A stretch of DNA of 52,537 nt, taken from Acidobacteriota bacterium (GTDB lineage Bacteria; Acidobacteriota; Polarisedimenticolia; J045). Below are positions 25,919 through 33,800 of this stretch, in pieces; position 1 is the stretch's first letter; each line of letters opens with the position of its first letter. The notes beneath the pieces were generated by a model. It saw only the letters and a list, made by a program, of their open reading frames with translations. It made no database searches and was not told where the DNA came from. The stretch is from assembly GCA_003696075.1 (NCBI GenBank), contig RFHH01000180.1:1-52537 (forward strand), given 5' to 3'. The translations under genes were made by a program, and so were the position numbers.

Positions 25919-26892
25919 CGGGAGTCCTCCGGGAGGTGCGGCGGGGGGAGGGGCCCCGCGGGCGGAGGTCCGCCCGCCACCCGCCGGCCCCCGGCACGCT
26001 TCGCTTCGAACATCGCGAGATCGGCCAGCTCGAGCAAGCGGGAGGCGCGGCCGCCCGCCTGCTCGAGATCGGCCGCCCCCAGGCTCGCCCCCACCACGAG
26101 GCGCGCCGGGCGGGGCTCCGCCAGCTCCAGCGGCTCCTCCTCGAGCGCCGACAGGAGGCGCCCGCCGAGCTGCACGGCGTTTCGCGCGGTGGTCCACGGG
26201 AGCAGGATCGCGAACTCGTCGCCGCCGAGCCTGGCCGCGACGTCGGCCCGCCGGATCGTCTTCTCCACCGCCCGGGCGCAGCAGCGCAGCGCCTCGTCGC
26301 CGGCTGCATGGCCGAGGCGGTCGTTGATCTCCTTGAAGCGGTCGAGGTCGACCATCAGCACGGCCAGGGGGCGCCGGTAGCGGCGGGCGGCGTGGACCTC
26401 ACGGTCCAGAAACGCCTCGAAGGCCCGGCGGTTGAACAGGCCGGTCAGGGGATCCCGCAGGGCCAGCTCCATCGTTGCAGCGTGGCGGCGGGCGTTGCGC
26501 GCCGGGATGCCGGCGGCCTCCGCCACCTCGCGGAGAGCCGCCAGCGCCGCATCCCGCCGGTCTCCGAGCGCCTCGTCGTCGGCGTAGCCGACCCAGCCGA
26601 GCATCTCCCCCCGGTCCATCACCGGGACCGCGACGAGCGGCGGCACCGGTGCACCCGCCGGGAAGCGGTGGACCCCCCGGTCGCTGGCGATCCGGGAGGG
26701 GCGAGGCGTCCTGCCCTGGAGCGAGACCAGGGCCGTGGCCCCGGGGAGCCGCTCGAGAAGCGCCTCCAGCAGCGACTTTTCGAGATCGGCCGGCTCGAGG
26801 CAGCGGACGAGGTCCAGCAGCAGCCCCGGCGCGCCCCGGGTGGGCGGTTTCCGCACGCCGGGCGGGGCTGGGTGTGTCTCTTCCATGGGCAT
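25915..26892 (-). CDS. Diguanylate cyclase with N-terminal GAF-like domain
   Basis: Makes the second messenger c-di-GMP from two GTP. It has 325 residues: a GAF-like sensor region (about 35-130), then a GGDEF domain with DPLTGLFNRRAFEAFL, VDLDRFKEINDRLGH and an intact active site GGDEF at 223-227. An RxxD product-inhibition site is present at R214-D217, five residues upstream. The C-terminus is Pro-rich. ATG start (an in-frame ATG two codons later is equally possible). No membrane helix, so it is cytoplasmic. First gene of the operon and divergent from the first flagellin gene, suggesting a role in the motility decision. Confidence 0.9.
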   Translation of the reverse strand: MPMEETHPAPPGVRKPPTRGAPGLLLDLVRCLEPADLEKSLLEALLERLPGATALVSLQGRTPRPSRIASDRGVHRFPAGAPVPPLVAVPVMDRGEMLGWVGYADDEALGDRRDAALAALREVAEAAGIPARNARRHAATMELALRDPLTGLFNRRAFEAFLDREVHAARRYRRPLAVLMVDLDRFKEINDRLGHAAGDEALRCCARAVEKTIRRADVAARLGGDEFAILLPWTTARNAVQLGGRLLSALEEEPLELAEPRPARLVVGASLGAADLEQAGGRASRLLELADLAMFEAKRAGGRRVAGGPPPAGPLPPPHLPEDSR

Positions 26893-26986
26893 GTCCAGTT
26901 CCCGGCTCCCGGGACCGTTTCAGGTCTTCACACGATGAAAGATGGACATGCTCGAACCGGAGGGCAAGAAATCCGACCGGAAGTCC

Positions 26987-27013
26987 TAAAGACCGGCCCC
27001 GGGCGGCCGAGAA
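26987..27013 (+). promoter_or_regulatory. Sigma28 (FliA) promoter of the first flagellin gene
   Basis: TAAA (26987-26990), exactly 15 nt, then GCCGAGAA (27006-27013). The enterobacterial sigma28 consensus is TAAA-N15-GCCGATAA, so only one base differs. A start near 27020 gives a leader of about 70 nt. Confidence 0.85.
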
Positions 27014-27091
27014 GGTCGGCGAAACCCGGCGGGCAGCGCCGGCATCCCCAGGACGCCCGGTGCTCGGCCCTGCCGGAACGGAGGTTTCGGT

Positions 27092-27928
27092 ATGGCTGCC
27101 TTCTCGGTCGTGACCAATATCGGGGCACTCAACGCCCAGAACAGCCTCATCAAGACGGAGCGGGGGCTGCAGACGACGCTGAGCCGCATGTCGTCCGGGC
27201 TGCGCATCAACGGCGCGAAGGACGATGCCGCCGGCCTTGCGATCGCGGAGAACCTGCGCGCCGACATCCAGGGCCTCAATCAGGCCATCCGGAACGCCAA
27301 CGACGGGATCAGCATCATCAATGTCGCCGACTCGGCGCTGGAGGAGATCTCGAACCTGCTCCAGCGGGCGATGACGCTGGCGGAGCAGGCCTCCTCGGAC
27401 ACGTCGGGAGCCGATTCCAGCTCGTCGAAGTCGGCGATCAACGACGAATACAACCAGATCCTTTCGGAGATCGACCGGATCGCCGCGACGGTGGAGTTCA
27501 ACGGGCTCAAGCTGCTCAGCGGCTCGGGCACGACGATCGACGTCCAGATCGGCGTCGGCTCCAGCACCGACGACCGCCTCACGATCGTGACCTCCGCGAT
27601 CACCGCGGCCGGCCTCGGGCTGACTTCCGACGCCCTCCTGACGAAGTCGGACGCCCGCCTGGAGCTGGTGGAGATCCAGTCGGCGATCGACACGGTCTCC
27701 TCCGATCGCGGGGATCTCGGTGCCGCCTTCAACCGGCTCGAGCACACGATCTCGGTGATCACCGTGCAGGCCGAGAACCTGTCCGCGGCCGAGAGCCAGA
27801 TCCGGGACGCGAACGTCGCGGCCGAGGTCGTCAACATGGCGAAGTTCCAGGTGTTGACGCAGACGGGTCTCGCGGCACTGGCCCAGGCGAACTCGAGCGC
27901 CCAGAGCGTCCTGGCGCTTCTCCGGTAG
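27092..27928 (+). CDS. fliC: Flagellin (first copy)
   Basis: Filament subunit, exported by the flagellar type III apparatus. 278 residues, a short flagellin consisting almost only of conserved D0/D1 domains: N-terminal NIGALNAQNSL, LSRMSSGLRINGAKDDAAGL, NANDGISIINVADSAL; C-terminal AAESQIRDANVAAEVVNM and AQANSSAQSVLALL. The variable D2/D3 region is minimal. ATG follows a GGAGG ribosome site. Same length as the second copy and clearly paralogous, but with many substitutions. Confidence 0.97.
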   Translation: MAAFSVVTNIGALNAQNSLIKTERGLQTTLSRMSSGLRINGAKDDAAGLAIAENLRADIQGLNQAIRNANDGISIINVADSALEEISNLLQRAMTLAEQASSDTSGADSSSSKSAINDEYNQILSEIDRIAATVEFNGLKLLSGSGTTIDVQIGVGSSTDDRLTIVTSAITAAGLGLTSDALLTKSDARLELVEIQSAIDTVSSDRGDLGAAFNRLEHTISVITVQAENLSAAESQIRDANVAAEVVNMAKFQVLTQTGLAALAQANSSAQSVLALLR

Positions 27929-27973
27929 CGCCCGTTCGCCGCGGTCCGCGGCCTACCGAGGACCTCCAGAGGC

Positions 27974-28005
27974 CGTTCCCCCGGGGCCCCCGCCCCGGGG
28001 GGACG
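27974..28005 (+). terminator. Hairpin terminator after the first flagellin gene
   Basis: Core arms CCCCCGGGG and CCCCGGGGG with a 6-nt loop, extended by further pairs (one G-T) to about 13 bp. It begins 46 nt after the stop and precedes the second sigma28 promoter, so the two flagellins are separate transcripts. Confidence 0.65.
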
Positions 28006-28041
28006 GCGTCCCGATCCCGCGATCCGGCTCCTCCCGGGAGC

Positions 28042-28068
28042 TAAAGCGGGCCGCCCGCCTGCCGAAAC
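28042..28068 (+). promoter_or_regulatory. Sigma28 (FliA) promoter of the second flagellin gene
   Basis: TAAA (28042-28045), exactly 15 nt, then GCCGAAAC (28061-28068), matching TAAA-N15-GCCGATAA at all but two positions. Predicted start near 28075, leaving a leader of about 165 nt. Confidence 0.85.
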
Positions 28069-28085
28069 GTCCCTTCGGATAGGCG

Positions 28086-28216
28086 GCGGCGCTCCGTGCC
28101 GTCCGGCACGGGCCGCAGCGCCTGGGGAAGGGTGGCCGGCTCTCCAGCGATCCGACCACCGACGAACAACCGAACGCCGGCGGGGGCGCCCCGCCACCTC
28201 GCGGCACGGATGCCGC
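28086..28216 (+). other. Structured 5' leader of the second flagellin gene
   Basis: Three stem-loops lie between promoter and start: CCGTGCC-GTCC-GGCACGG with an outer GCGGC/GCCGC extension (28086-28116); GGCGGGG-GCG-CCCCGCC (28179-28195); GCGGCA-CGGA-TGCCGC (28201-28216), ending 12 nt before the ribosome site AGGGAGG. The first flagellin has a much shorter leader without comparable stems. A regulatory role is inference. Confidence 0.45.
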
Positions 28217-28242
28217 GGCACGCTTCAGGGAGGAACGACAGC

Positions 28243-29079
28243 ATGGCCACTTTCTCGGTCGTCCACAACATTCAGTCGCTCGTCGCGCAGAACCATCTCA
28301 CCCGGACGCAGCGCGGCCTCAGCCAGACGCTGGACCGCCTCTCTTCCGGCCTGCGCATCAACGGCGCGAAGGATGACGCGGCAGGCCTCGCGATCGCCGA
28401 GACTCTGCGCGCCGACGTCGCGGCGTTGAACCAGGGCGTGCGCAACGCGAACGATGGCATCGGCGTGATCAACGTCGCCGACGCCGCCCTCCAGGAGATC
28501 GGCAACCTGGTCCAGCGGGCGGTGACCCTCGCCCAGCAGGCAGCCTCCGAGACCTCCGGGCAGGACAGCTCCACTTCCAAGGCGGCCTTGAACGACGAGT
28601 ACAACCAGATCCTGTCCGAGATCGACCGGATCGCCGCTACCGTCGAGTTCAACGGCCTGAAGCTCATCGACGGCTCGGGAACCTCGATCGACATCCAGAT
28701 CGGCACCGGTTCCAGCGCCAACGACCGCCTGACGGTGACGATCAGCGGGATCAGCGCGAGCACCCTCGGCCTGACCTCCGACTCGCTGCTGACCGCCTCC
28801 GACGCGCGGCTCGAGCTGGTGAACCTCCAGTCGGCCGTCGACACGATCTCGTCCGACCGCGGCACCCTCGGCGCCGCCCAGAACCGTCTCGAGGCGACGA
28901 TCAGCGTGATCACGACCCAGGCGGAGAACCTGCAGGCGGCCGAGAGCCAGATCCGGGATGCCAACATCGCGGCGGAAGTGGTCAACCTGACCAAGTTCCA
29001 GGTGCTCAACCAGACCGGCCTCGCGGCGCTGGCTCAGGCCAACGCGAGCGCCCAGAGCGTCCTGGCGCTGCTCGGCTGA
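28243..29079 (+). CDS. fliC: Flagellin (second copy)
   Basis: Second filament subunit, also 278 residues. It has the same conserved ends (LDRLSSGLRINGAKDDAAGL near the N-terminus; AAESQIRDANIAAEVVNL and AQANASAQSVLALLG at the C-terminus). The ATG is chosen by AGGGAGG upstream and homology with the first copy; the frame is open further upstream without a ribosome site. Differences from copy one are spread along the protein, concentrated in the middle (residues about 150-185), suggesting an old duplication and possible distinct positions in the filament. Confidence 0.97.
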   Translation: MATFSVVHNIQSLVAQNHLTRTQRGLSQTLDRLSSGLRINGAKDDAAGLAIAETLRADVAALNQGVRNANDGIGVINVADAALQEIGNLVQRAVTLAQQAASETSGQDSSTSKAALNDEYNQILSEIDRIAATVEFNGLKLIDGSGTSIDIQIGTGSSANDRLTVTISGISASTLGLTSDSLLTASDARLELVNLQSAVDTISSDRGTLGAAQNRLEATISVITTQAENLQAAESQIRDANIAAEVVNLTKFQVLNQTGLAALAQANASAQSVLALLG

Positions 29080-29086
29080 CGGGGTG

Positions 29087-29119
29087 GAGGCGGGCCGGCC
29101 TGCTGGCGCGGCCCGCCTC
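29087..29119 (+). terminator. Hairpin terminator after the second flagellin gene
   Basis: Perfect 11-bp arms GAGGCGGGCCG and CGGCCCGCCTC with an 11-nt loop, seven bases after the stop. No long T-tract; partial read-through into flaG-fliD is possible because no separate promoter is evident there. Confidence 0.6.
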
Positions 29120-29201
29120 ACGCTCCCTTCCGGGCCCTTAAGCCGGCGGCGGCCCCGGGGCGGCCCGCAGCCCCGGCGAGGCGCCGGCGGAGGGAGCAGC
29201 G

Positions 29202-29591
29202 ATGACGGCGGACAGCCTCACGTTCGAGGGAAGGATCGCGGCCGGTACGCCGGTCCCCGGATCCGGTCCGTCGCCGCCGGCGGTGCGCCCCGAACCTCCG
29301 GCAGCACCGCCCCCGCGAGCCGCGGAGACGGCAGGCGACCGGCCGCCGGTGCCGGCGGACGCCCCGCAGTTCCTCGAGGACCTCAAGCGGCAGCTGGCGG
29401 AGATCCAGGCCCGGGGCAGCCTCAGGCAGCTCCGCCTGGACTACGAGATCCGGGACGGGAACGTCGTGGTGGTCAAGATCCTCGACGCGGAGACCGATAA
29501 GGTCATCCGGACGGTCCCCCCCGAGGAACAACTCGAGCTGGCGCGCCGGCTCGAGGAATACCTCGGCCTGGTCCTGGACGAGACCGCCTGA
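29202..29591 (+). CDS. flaG: FlaG-family flagellar protein
   Basis: 129 residues: a Pro/Ala-rich disordered N-terminus (about 1-55) and a conserved FlaG domain (RLDYEIRDGNVVVVKILDAE, then VIRTVPPEEQLELARRL, with the family I(R)xVPPEE motif). FlaG proteins affect filament length or assembly and usually sit between flagellin and fliD, as here. ATG with GGAGGGAG upstream. Confidence 0.9.
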   Translation: MTADSLTFEGRIAAGTPVPGSGPSPPAVRPEPPAAPPPRAAETAGDRPPVPADAPQFLEDLKRQLAEIQARGSLRQLRLDYEIRDGNVVVVKILDAETDKVIRTVPPEEQLELARRLEEYLGLVLDETA

Positions 29592-29636
29592 GCGGCCGGC
29601 GGCGGTCCCGGGCCGGAGGGGGCTGGAGGACACCGC

Positions 29637-31550
29637 ATGCCGCTCGGAAGCATCGCCTTCGGTCAGGGGCTGGTCTCGGGCCTCGACTTCCGCTCGATCA
29701 TCGACGCGCTGCTCGAGGCGGAGCGGGCCCCGATCAAGACGCTCCAGAAGCGCATCGACACTTTCAACCGCGCGAAGAGCTCGGCGGAGGAACTCTCGGG
29801 CCTGCTCGAAACCTTCAAGAGCAAGCTCGAGGAGCTCAGCTCGGACACGGGGGTCGGTGGCAAGACGGCGTCCCTGGACGACGAGACCGCGCTCACGGCG
29901 AGCGCCCGGCCCGGAGCGCTGGCGGGAACCTACCAGATCGAGGTGACCCGGATCGCCCAGGCTCACCGTGTCCGCTCGGACGGGTTCGCCGACAGGTACT
30001 CGCCTCTCGTTTCCGACGGCACGATCACGATCCAGTCGGGATCGAACGACACGATCACGATCGACGTCAGCGCCGCGAACGGCAACAACTCCTTGCGCGC
30101 TATCGCCGACGAGATCAACAACGCCGACGCCGGTGTCATCGCGTCGATCGTCAATGACGGCAGCAGCGACATCCTCATCGTCCGCGCCGAGGAAACCGGC
30201 ACCGAGAATGCGTTGACGATCACCGACACCACGAACCTCAATCTCGACGACGCCGGGAACGAGCTCCAGCCGGCTCAGGACGCCGAGCTCATCATCGACG
30301 GGATCACGGTGACCTCCTCCTCCAACACCGTCACCGGCGCGATCCAGGGCGTCACGCTCGAACTGACCGCCGAGACGACCTCCCCGGTCACGCTCACCGT
30401 GGCCGACGACGTCGAGGGAGCCAAGCAGGCGCTCCGGGATTTCGTGGAGGCGTACAACGAGGTCAACGACTACTTCGACAAGAACTTCGGGTCCGCGGAG
30501 CTGGAGTCGGCCTCCGCCGTCGCCGGTGACGCCTTGATCCGCGGCATCCAGCGGCAGCTGCAGCAGCTCCTCACCGGTTCGGTGACCGGGATCCCGGATG
30601 GAAAACTCGACTCGCTCTCCGAGCTGGGAATTCTGGTCGCCGACGGGACCGGCCGCCTCGAGTTCAAGGAGTCGACCTTCGACGACATCGTCGAGCAGGG
30701 ACGGTTCGACGAGGTCCGTGCCGTCATTCAGTCCACCGGGACCGCGACCGACGGCTCGGTGGTCTTCCTCAGCGCCGGTTCGAACGCCGTACCCGGAACC
30801 TACGCCGTGCACATCACGCAGGCCGCGGAGAAGGCCGAGGTCCGCGGCGGGACCGCCATCCGCTCGCAGGGCATTTCCAAGAACGAGACCCTGACGATCA
30901 CGCTGAACGGGACCTCCACGGACGTCGCCCTGGCGAAGAACGACACGATTTCCGTGATCGTCGACAAGATCAACGCCGCCCTCGACGCCGCGGGAATTGA
31001 GGCGACGGCGCTGGACGACAACGGCGTGCTGGTCATCCAGGCCAACGACTACGGCTCCCAGTACGACCTGACGGTCGTGAGCGACCGCCAGGCGAAGGGC
31101 GACGGGAAGAGCACGGAGATCGGGACCACGCCGCAGAACAGCGTCGGCGTGGATGTCGCCGGCACCATCGGCGGCGAGACGGGCGTGGGCACCGGCCAGG
31201 TGCTCGTCGGCCCGGACGGCACCGACGTGGACGGGATCAGGATCCGCGTCTACGCGACGGCGGACTCGGTGGCGGCGAAGGGCGGCGACTTCGGGACCGT
31301 CGGCTACAGCCTGGGCGTCGCGGACCGCTTCATCAACGCCATCGACGACATCACGGACCCCTTCGAGGGAACGATCCACGCGCTGACGGAGGGGCTTCAG
31401 GACTCGATCGACACGATCCAGGAGCGGATCGACGCGATCAACGCCCGGCTGGTGCGGCGCGAGGAACTGCTCGTGCGCCAGTTCTCGGCCGCGGAGCAGG
31501 CGATCGCGCAGTTGCAACAAATGCAGGCCTCCCTGCAGCAGAGGGCCTGA
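29637..31550 (+). CDS. fliD: Flagellar filament cap protein FliD
   Basis: Caps the growing filament and helps flagellin fold. 637 residues, longer than the roughly 470 of E. coli. N-terminal coiled D0 (GLVSGLDFRSIIDALLEAER), a first surface domain (AGTYQIEVTRIAQAHRVRSD to DILIVRAEETG), FliD_C with a coiled end (IDTIQERIDAINARLVRREE). A second, inserted surface domain (residues about 365-490; PGTYAVHITQAAEKAEVRGG to GVLVIQANDYGSQYDLTV) repeats the layout of the first, pointing to internal duplication. Followed by fliS 18 nt later. Confidence 0.95.
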   Translation: MPLGSIAFGQGLVSGLDFRSIIDALLEAERAPIKTLQKRIDTFNRAKSSAEELSGLLETFKSKLEELSSDTGVGGKTASLDDETALTASARPGALAGTYQIEVTRIAQAHRVRSDGFADRYSPLVSDGTITIQSGSNDTITIDVSAANGNNSLRAIADEINNADAGVIASIVNDGSSDILIVRAEETGTENALTITDTTNLNLDDAGNELQPAQDAELIIDGITVTSSSNTVTGAIQGVTLELTAETTSPVTLTVADDVEGAKQALRDFVEAYNEVNDYFDKNFGSAELESASAVAGDALIRGIQRQLQQLLTGSVTGIPDGKLDSLSELGILVADGTGRLEFKESTFDDIVEQGRFDEVRAVIQSTGTATDGSVVFLSAGSNAVPGTYAVHITQAAEKAEVRGGTAIRSQGISKNETLTITLNGTSTDVALAKNDTISVIVDKINAALDAAGIEATALDDNGVLVIQANDYGSQYDLTVVSDRQAKGDGKSTEIGTTPQNSVGVDVAGTIGGETGVGTGQVLVGPDGTDVDGIRIRVYATADSVAAKGGDFGTVGYSLGVADRFINAIDDITDPFEGTIHALTEGLQDSIDTIQERIDAINARLVRREELLVRQFSAAEQAIAQLQQMQASLQQRA

Positions 31551-31568
31551 GGAAGGAGCGGCACGCGA

Positions 31569-31973
31569 ATGAGCTATGCGCTGAGCGCAGAGCGGGCCAG
31601 GGCGGCTTACCAGGCGAACACGGTGCGGGACGACGACCCGCTGGGCCTCGTGGTGAAGCTGTACGACGGGATGCTCGGTTTCCTCCGGCGCGGCAGCGAG
31701 CTGCTGGAGGAGAGCCGGTACCGGGAGGCGGCCGAACCGATTCGCCGCGCCACCGACATCGTCGGCGAGCTGCAGGCCGTGCTCGATCTCGACCGGGGCG
31801 GCGAGGTGGCCGCCAACCTGGACCGGCTGTACACGTACGCCCGCCGTCGCATCGTGGAGGCCCATCTCGGGTCCGATCCCGCGGGGCTGCGGGAGGTGGC
31901 GGATCTTCTGCAGCCGCTGCGCGACGCGTGGGCGGAGGCGCGCGAGAAGACGCTCGCCGCCGGCGTGCGTTGA
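31569..31973 (+). CDS. fliS: Flagellin export chaperone FliS
   Basis: Cytoplasmic chaperone that binds flagellin C-termini before export. 134 residues, all-helical, with the typical N-terminal YQANTV segment, then LVVKLYDGMLGFLRRGSELL and LDRLYTYARRRIVEAHL. Normal length. ATG preceded by GGAAGGAG. Order fliD-fliS-fliT-like is the common one. Confidence 0.95.
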   Translation: MSYALSAERARAAYQANTVRDDDPLGLVVKLYDGMLGFLRRGSELLEESRYREAAEPIRRATDIVGELQAVLDLDRGGEVAANLDRLYTYARRRIVEAHLGSDPAGLREVADLLQPLRDAWAEAREKTLAAGVR

Positions 31974-31983
31974 GGGCGGTTCG

Positions 31984-32310
31984 ATGACGCAGAACGAAGC
32001 CGCCCGCGCTGCGGAGGTCGCCGGCCGACTGGAGCGGCTGATGGCGGCGGAACGGGATCTCGTCGCGAGCGGGCGGATTGCCGAGCTGGAGGGCATCGTC
32101 GAGGAACGGCGGCGGGCGATCGAGGAGTTGAACGCGCTTCTGCCGGCCGGCCCGGTCGAGGACGGCGATTTGAAGGAACGGGTCGACCGGCTCGCCGGGC
32201 AGGTGCGCCGGAACCTCGCGCTCCTGCTGAGCCTCCGAGACGAACTCTCGAAAGCGCTGTCCCGGTCGCATCGCCTCCGGCGGGCGGTGGAGAACTACGC
32301 TCGCAGCTGA
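31984..32310 (+). CDS. FliT-like flagellar chaperone (tentative)
   Basis: 108-residue, all-helical, charged protein (LERLMAAERDLVASGRIAEL; VEERRRAIEELNALL; LRDELSKALSRSHRLRRAVE). Sequence is too degenerate to separate FliT from FlgN, but size, helicity and position right after fliS favour FliT, the FliD chaperone. Ten bases after fliS, last gene before a strong terminator. Confidence 0.6.
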   Translation: MTQNEAARAAEVAGRLERLMAAERDLVASGRIAELEGIVEERRRAIEELNALLPAGPVEDGDLKERVDRLAGQVRRNLALLLSLRDELSKALSRSHRLRRAVENYARS

Positions 32311-32335
32311 AGGGGGAAGGGAGGAGCATGCTCCG

Positions 32336-32366
32336 GGCCGGCGCCCCTGGGGCGCCGGCCTTTTTT
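32336..32366 (+). terminator. Intrinsic terminator of the flaG-fliD-fliS-fliT transcript
   Basis: Arms GGCCGGCGCCCC and GGGGCGCCGGCC around a single central T (functional loop a few bases), followed directly by TTTTTT. It is the clearest Rho-independent terminator in the window. Confidence 0.92.
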
Positions 32367-32467
32367 CCGCCGCGCGGTGGCGCCCGGCTGCCCGCCCGCC
32401 ATAATGGTCCGGCGGGGCGGGAGCGGATCGATCGGTGTCGTTCCTGCCCGCTGAGGAGGCTCGTCCG

Positions 32468-32866
32468 ATGCTGGAAAGAGACTACGCCTACACGAGGCAG
32501 GTCGAAGGCATGGATGTGGCGGCGGCTGCAGGGAAAGTGCGGGAGCTGCTCGCCGAAGAGGGATTCGGTGTCCTGACCGAGATCGACGTGCAGAAGGCGA
32601 TGAAGGAGAAACTCGACATCGACCGGCCGCCGTATCTCATCCTCGGCGCGTGCAATCCCCAGCTCGCCCATCAGGCCCTGGAGAAGGAGCCGCCGATCGG
32701 CGTGCTGCTGCCTTGCAACGTCACCGTCTTCCAGGACGACAGCGGCCGGACGGTCGTGCAGGCGATCAATCCGATCACGATGTTCGGCGTGATCGGCCGC
32801 CCGGAACTCCAGCCGATCGCGGAGGAAGTCGCCGCGCGGCTGCAGCGGGTCCTCGAGCGACTCTGA
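32468..32866 (+). CDS. DUF302-family protein
   Basis: 133-residue soluble protein of the DUF302 family (function unknown). Family features: GKVRELLAEEGFGVLTEID, PPYLILGACNPQLAHQALEKEP with the conserved CNP, IGVLLPCNVTVFQD, and NPITMFGVIG. The ATG is chosen for the GAGGAGG site nine bases upstream; a GTG 33 nt earlier is possible. A CATAAT -10-like box lies at 32400-32405 without a clear -35. It stands alone after a terminator and is convergent with the next gene, 22 nt away. Confidence 0.88.
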   Translation: MLERDYAYTRQVEGMDVAAAAGKVRELLAEEGFGVLTEIDVQKAMKEKLDIDRPPYLILGACNPQLAHQALEKEPPIGVLLPCNVTVFQDDSGRTVVQAINPITMFGVIGRPELQPIAEEVAARLQRVLERL

Positions 32867-32888
32867 CCGGTCGGCGCGGGCGTCGTCG

Positions 32889-33800
32889 CTACGGCGCGGC
32901 GGCGGCCGCGGTGGCGCGCGCGATGGCGAGGCCCTCGCGGCGGAGCAGCTGCGGGATACCGCGGGGCCCCGCGAGATGGCCGGCCCCGACGGCGAAGAAG
33001 AAGGACGTGCGGGGCTCCGCCGCGATTCTCTTCGCGATGCGCCGGGCCATCCGCTCGTTCCGTTCGTCGATCAGGCGCCGCTCCAGCCTGGCCGCCAGGG
33101 CTCCGTCCCGCGGCAGCCCCCGGCGGACCTCCGCCAGGAGCCCCTCCGTGTCTCCGGCGAGGTACAGCTCGATCAGGCGTTCGGTGCCGCCGGAGCCCGC
33201 CTCCGGACCGAGCCGGTCCAGCGCCGCCTCCACCAGCCGCCACTGCTCCTCCGGCCGCAGCGATTCGAAGATCTCCAGCTGTTCCTCCGGTGTCTCCAAA
33301 CCGTCCGTCCGCTTCCCCTCCCGCCGCGCCCTCTCCGCGAGGACGAGATCCAGAGGTCTGGCGGGGATTCCCCGCGCGATGTAGTCCACCAGCTCCAGCC
33401 GGGCGGCGAAGGCCCAGGGGGTGAGCCGCGAGAAGGGTGCCATCGACAGCCCCCTCTCGCGAAGGGCGCCGGCGGCCCGTTCGTAGAGCGCGTGCGGGAG
33501 CACGTCCGCGAGCGTCTTCCCCTCCGGAAGGAGCAGGCGGGAGGCGATCCTCTGCCGGCTCGCCTCGTCGAGCGCGATCTCGGTGACGACCACGTCGGCT
33601 GCCGCGAGCGCCGCCTCGACGGCGGGCGCCAGATCGAGGACGCGTTCGTCCGGAACGTGGATCGTTCCGAAGACGAACGACGGAACCGCCCCGTCGATCC
33701 GCCACAACAGCGGCCGAGCGCTCCCGCGACCGGGGGAGCGAGACGGCGCGGGGAGGATCGCCAGGGCGACCGCCAGCGCCGAGACGGCGATCCGCCTCAC
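32889..33800 (-). CDS. TraB/GumN-family exported protein
   Basis: 303 residues with a signal peptide (VRRIAVSALAVALAILPAPS). TraB/GumN (Tiki-like) fold markers: the first GxxH motif SFVFGTIHVPDE, the acidic VVVTEIALDE, and the second GxxH motif FAVGAGHLAGPRGIPQLL near the C-terminus. Some members are metal-dependent proteases using these His and Glu residues; activity here is inferred. The GTG start overlaps the upstream VPS10-protein stop by 4 nt, so the two exported proteins are translationally coupled. Confidence 0.87.
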   Translation of the reverse strand: MRRIAVSALAVALAILPAPSRSPGRGSARPLLWRIDGAVPSFVFGTIHVPDERVLDLAPAVEAALAAADVVVTEIALDEASRQRIASRLLLPEGKTLADVLPHALYERAAGALRERGLSMAPFSRLTPWAFAARLELVDYIARGIPARPLDLVLAERARREGKRTDGLETPEEQLEIFESLRPEEQWRLVEAALDRLGPEAGSGGTERLIELYLAGDTEGLLAEVRRGLPRDGALAARLERRLIDERNERMARRIAKRIAAEPRTSFFFAVGAGHLAGPRGIPQLLRREGLAIARATAAAAAP

